Shown piece by piece: positions 5,019-6,486 of a stretch of DNA of 6,486 bases. How positions within the stretch are numbered: position 1 is the stretch's first letter; each line of letters begins with the position of its first letter. The position numbers were made by a program, and so were the translations under genes. Source of the DNA: Gemmatimonadota bacterium (lineage in GTDB: Bacteria; Gemmatimonadota; Gemmatimonadetes; Longimicrobiales; Gaopeijiaceae); assembly GCA_024638395.1 (NCBI GenBank), contig JAHEKK010000188.1:1-6486 (forward strand). The letters run 5' to 3'. The notes under the pieces are model-generated. The model was not told the origin of the DNA. It saw nothing but the letters and a program-made list of their open reading frames with translations, and did no database searches.

Positions 5019-6194
5019 ATGGCCGGAGGAGACCGCGCCCGGGCAAGCCGTATGGCCAAGGGAAGCCGGATTCTCATCCTCGTGGCGTCTATCGCACTGG
5101 GCCTGACCTACATATTGCCCATCTGGACCATCAGCCTGGAGGCTCCCCAATACCCCGAAGGCCTGGGGATGGTGATTCGCCTCAATACCATCGAGGGCCA
5201 GAAGAGACACGACCTGTCCAACATCAACAACCTCAACCACTACATCGGAATGCAGAGGATCGAGCCGGAATCGATCCCGGAGCTTCGGATCATGCCTTTC
5301 GTGGTCGCCGGGCTGATTCTGACGGGAGTTCTCGTTGCGTGGGCGGGGCGGAAACGCCTTCTCTACGCGTGGACGGCCGTCTTCCTGGCCATCTCTTTGG
5401 TCGGATTGGCCGACTTCTGGAAGTGGGAATACGACTATGGCCACAACCTCGATGAGGAGACGGCCATCATCAAGATTCCGGGCATGAGCTACCAGCCGCC
5501 TCTCATCGGGTCGCGAGAGATCCTGAACTTCACCGCACATTCCTGGCCCGGGACGGGGGGCGTCATCGCGATCCTCGTCGCTCTGTCCGTGGTAGGGGTT
5601 TCGATCCGGGAGTGGCGATCCCGTGGTGTTGGGGGCGAAAGGGCCGACGGGGGAGTCGGAGCATCCGCCAAAACCCTGGTCGGGGCCGGTTCACTGGGTC
5701 TGGCCATGATGGTTGGGCTCGCCGGCTGCGGCGATCCCGGTCCCCGACCCCTCGTGGCCGGAGTGGACGCTTGTGCCGATTGCCTGATGGTCCTGGATGC
5801 CAACGGCCATGGCGGGCAGATCATCTCCTCGACGGGGCGGGTGTACACCTTCGATTCCGTGGAATGCATGGCGAACCACCTTCGCGCGGGAGTGGAGGCC
5901 GAGGGAGTCCGCTCATTGTGGGTGGTGGACTTCTCCGAGCCCGGGTCGCTCGTGCCGGCCGAGGAGGCGTTCTACCTGGTGAGTCCTATGCTGGCATCGC
6001 CCATGGGACTCGGGGTGACGGCTTTTGCCCGATCGGAGGACCGGGACGGCGCCGTGCACGCGTTCGGCGGCGACGCAGCCGATTGGAGCGGAGTGAAGGC
6101 GCTGGTCTCCTCTGCCTGGCCGCAGGGGAGGCCTTCCAGGAGTCACGGGGGACACGCGACGGAGGTCCCGCTCCCGGATGAGACCGGGGCCTGA
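5019..6194 (+). CDS. nosL: Four-helix membrane domain fused to copper chaperone NosL
   Basis: One 391-residue open frame joining two proteins that are usually separate. Residues 17-38, about 92-109, 115-133 and 181-197 form four membrane helices, with a periplasmic loop containing YDYGHNLDEE, GMSYQPPLIG and NFTAHSWPGTGG (138-181). This part looks like the small membrane protein found beside nosZ in clade II clusters (compare NosB of Wolinella); true homology was not tested. A basic cytoplasmic linker (198-218) leads to a fifth hydrophobic segment (219-236) ending in a perfect lipobox LAGC (C237). The NosL domain follows, with CADCLM (C252, C255, M257), YTFDSVECM (276-284) and SPMGLGVTAF (327-336). 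NosL is a Cu(I) carrier for NosZ maturation. The positive-inside rule puts the linker in the cytoplasm and NosL in the periplasm, as needed. No ATG, GTG or TTG start suited to a separate nosL is seen between the domains. The tail holds HGGH (376-379), a possible extra copper site. Confidence 0.88.
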   Translation: MAGGDRARASRMAKGSRILILVASIALGLTYILPIWTISLEAPQYPEGLGMVIRLNTIEGQKRHDLSNINNLNHYIGMQRIEPESIPELRIMPFVVAGLILTGVLVAWAGRKRLLYAWTAVFLAISLVGLADFWKWEYDYGHNLDEETAIIKIPGMSYQPPLIGSREILNFTAHSWPGTGGVIAILVALSVVGVSIREWRSRGVGGERADGGVGASAKTLVGAGSLGLAMMVGLAGCGDPGPRPLVAGVDACADCLMVLDANGHGGQIISSTGRVYTFDSVECMANHLRAGVEAEGVRSLWVVDFSEPGSLVPAEEAFYLVSPMLASPMGLGVTAFARSEDRDGAVHAFGGDAADWSGVKALVSSAWPQGRPSRSHGGHATEVPLPDETGA

Positions 6195-6196
6195 CC

Positions 6197-6486
6197 GTGT
6201 CGTTGCCGATCCATGCGTTGGCCGTGGCGCTGACGCTCTCGCCGGGCCCCTCGACTCCGGCGTCCTGGCCTGCGGTCGAGCCCTCCAGGGCTCCGGCGGA
6301 GGTGCCCACCCAGCCGGCACCGTCCCTCGGTCAGCCGTCCACGATCCGGGTCGGTAGCGGAAAGCGGTTCTCCTCCATCACCGAGGCCGTGTCGGCCGCC
6401 CTTCCGGGGGACACGATCGTGGTCTCACCGGGCATCTACCGTGAAGCTACGGTGATCGTCGACAAGCCCCTGTCACTGCTGGGAGA
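6197..6486 (+). CDS. nosD: Copper-site assembly protein NosD (5' part)
   Basis: The first 96 codons of nosD; the gene runs off the window. NosD is a periplasmic right-handed beta-helix protein that works with the ABC transporter NosFY in CuZ assembly of NosZ. The recognisable part is IRVGSGKRFSSITEAVSAAL then PGDTIVVSPGIYREATVIVDKPLSLLG, the typical first coil of the NosD/CASH beta-helix. It is preceded by a short hydrophobic signal (SLPIHALAVALTLS) and a Pro/Ala/Ser-rich linker. The frame is closed by a stop at 6179-6181, so the GTG at 6197 is the first conventional start; it lies 2 bases after the preceding stop, which implies translational coupling. Odd point: the signal peptide has no Lys or Arg at its N terminus, so the exact start is uncertain (TTG at 6203 or CTG at 6191 are weaker options). 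The identity is confident because of the motif and the position after nosZ and nosL. Confidence 0.88.
   Translation, partial: MSLPIHALAVALTLSPGPSTPASWPAVEPSRAPAEVPTQPAPSLGQPSTIRVGSGKRFSSITEAVSAALPGDTIVVSPGIYREATVIVDKPLSLLG

Noticed and set aside
1..6486. CRISPR array, tRNA, rRNA or insertion sequence
   Set aside because: No regularly spaced repeats, no cloverleaf-like segment, no rRNA-like sequence and no transposase motif were seen on either strand.

Overview
This window is the 5' part of a nitrous oxide (N2O) respiration gene cluster of the clade II ('atypical', Sec-dependent) nosZ type. All genes are on the + strand and the sequence is GC-rich. The source is a high-GC Gram-negative bacterium with a periplasm. 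Gene order and the look of the NosZ, monoheme cytochrome and membrane proteins resemble clusters of Gemmatimonadota and Bacteroidota; a Gemmatimonadota-like source is my best guess, but that is inference and was not tested by alignment.

Layout. Positions 1-231 hold no gene I can support. Positions 232-1074 encode a membrane-anchored diheme cytochrome c. A 296-base gap (1075-1370) follows and carries a perfect 9+9 base inverted repeat at 1263-1285, a candidate operator. From 1371 to the window end the genes look like one operon: a FAS1 (fasciclin) lipoprotein (1371-1937); an Rrf2-family regulator with an IscR-like Fe-S ligand set (1943-2398); a monoheme cytochrome c lipoprotein (2402-2908); nosZ (2964-4946); a four-helix membrane domain fused in frame to the copper chaperone NosL (5019-6194); and the start of nosD (from 6197, running off the window). 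Gaps are 5, 3, 55, 72 and 2 bases. The two longer gaps, on either side of nosZ, each hold an mRNA hairpin.

How it works together. NosZ reduces N2O to N2 in the periplasm and shows all seven CuZ histidines and all CuA side-chain ligands. Clade II systems generally lack NosR, and none is seen here, so the heme proteins, chiefly the monoheme lipoprotein beside nosZ, are the likely electron donors. The NosL domain should supply Cu(I), and NosD (with NosF and NosY, expected beyond the window) should support CuZ assembly. The Rrf2 protein probably adjusts expression to redox, NO or Fe-S status, perhaps through the inverted repeat. The FAS1 lipoprotein has no known role in N2O reduction and is the least explained member.

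Most notable points: the membrane-domain/NosL fusion, whose predicted topology places NosL correctly in the periplasm; the FAS1 gene heading the operon; the possible operator; the strong hairpin just after nosZ; and a NosZ signal peptide that could make the enzyme a lipoprotein.
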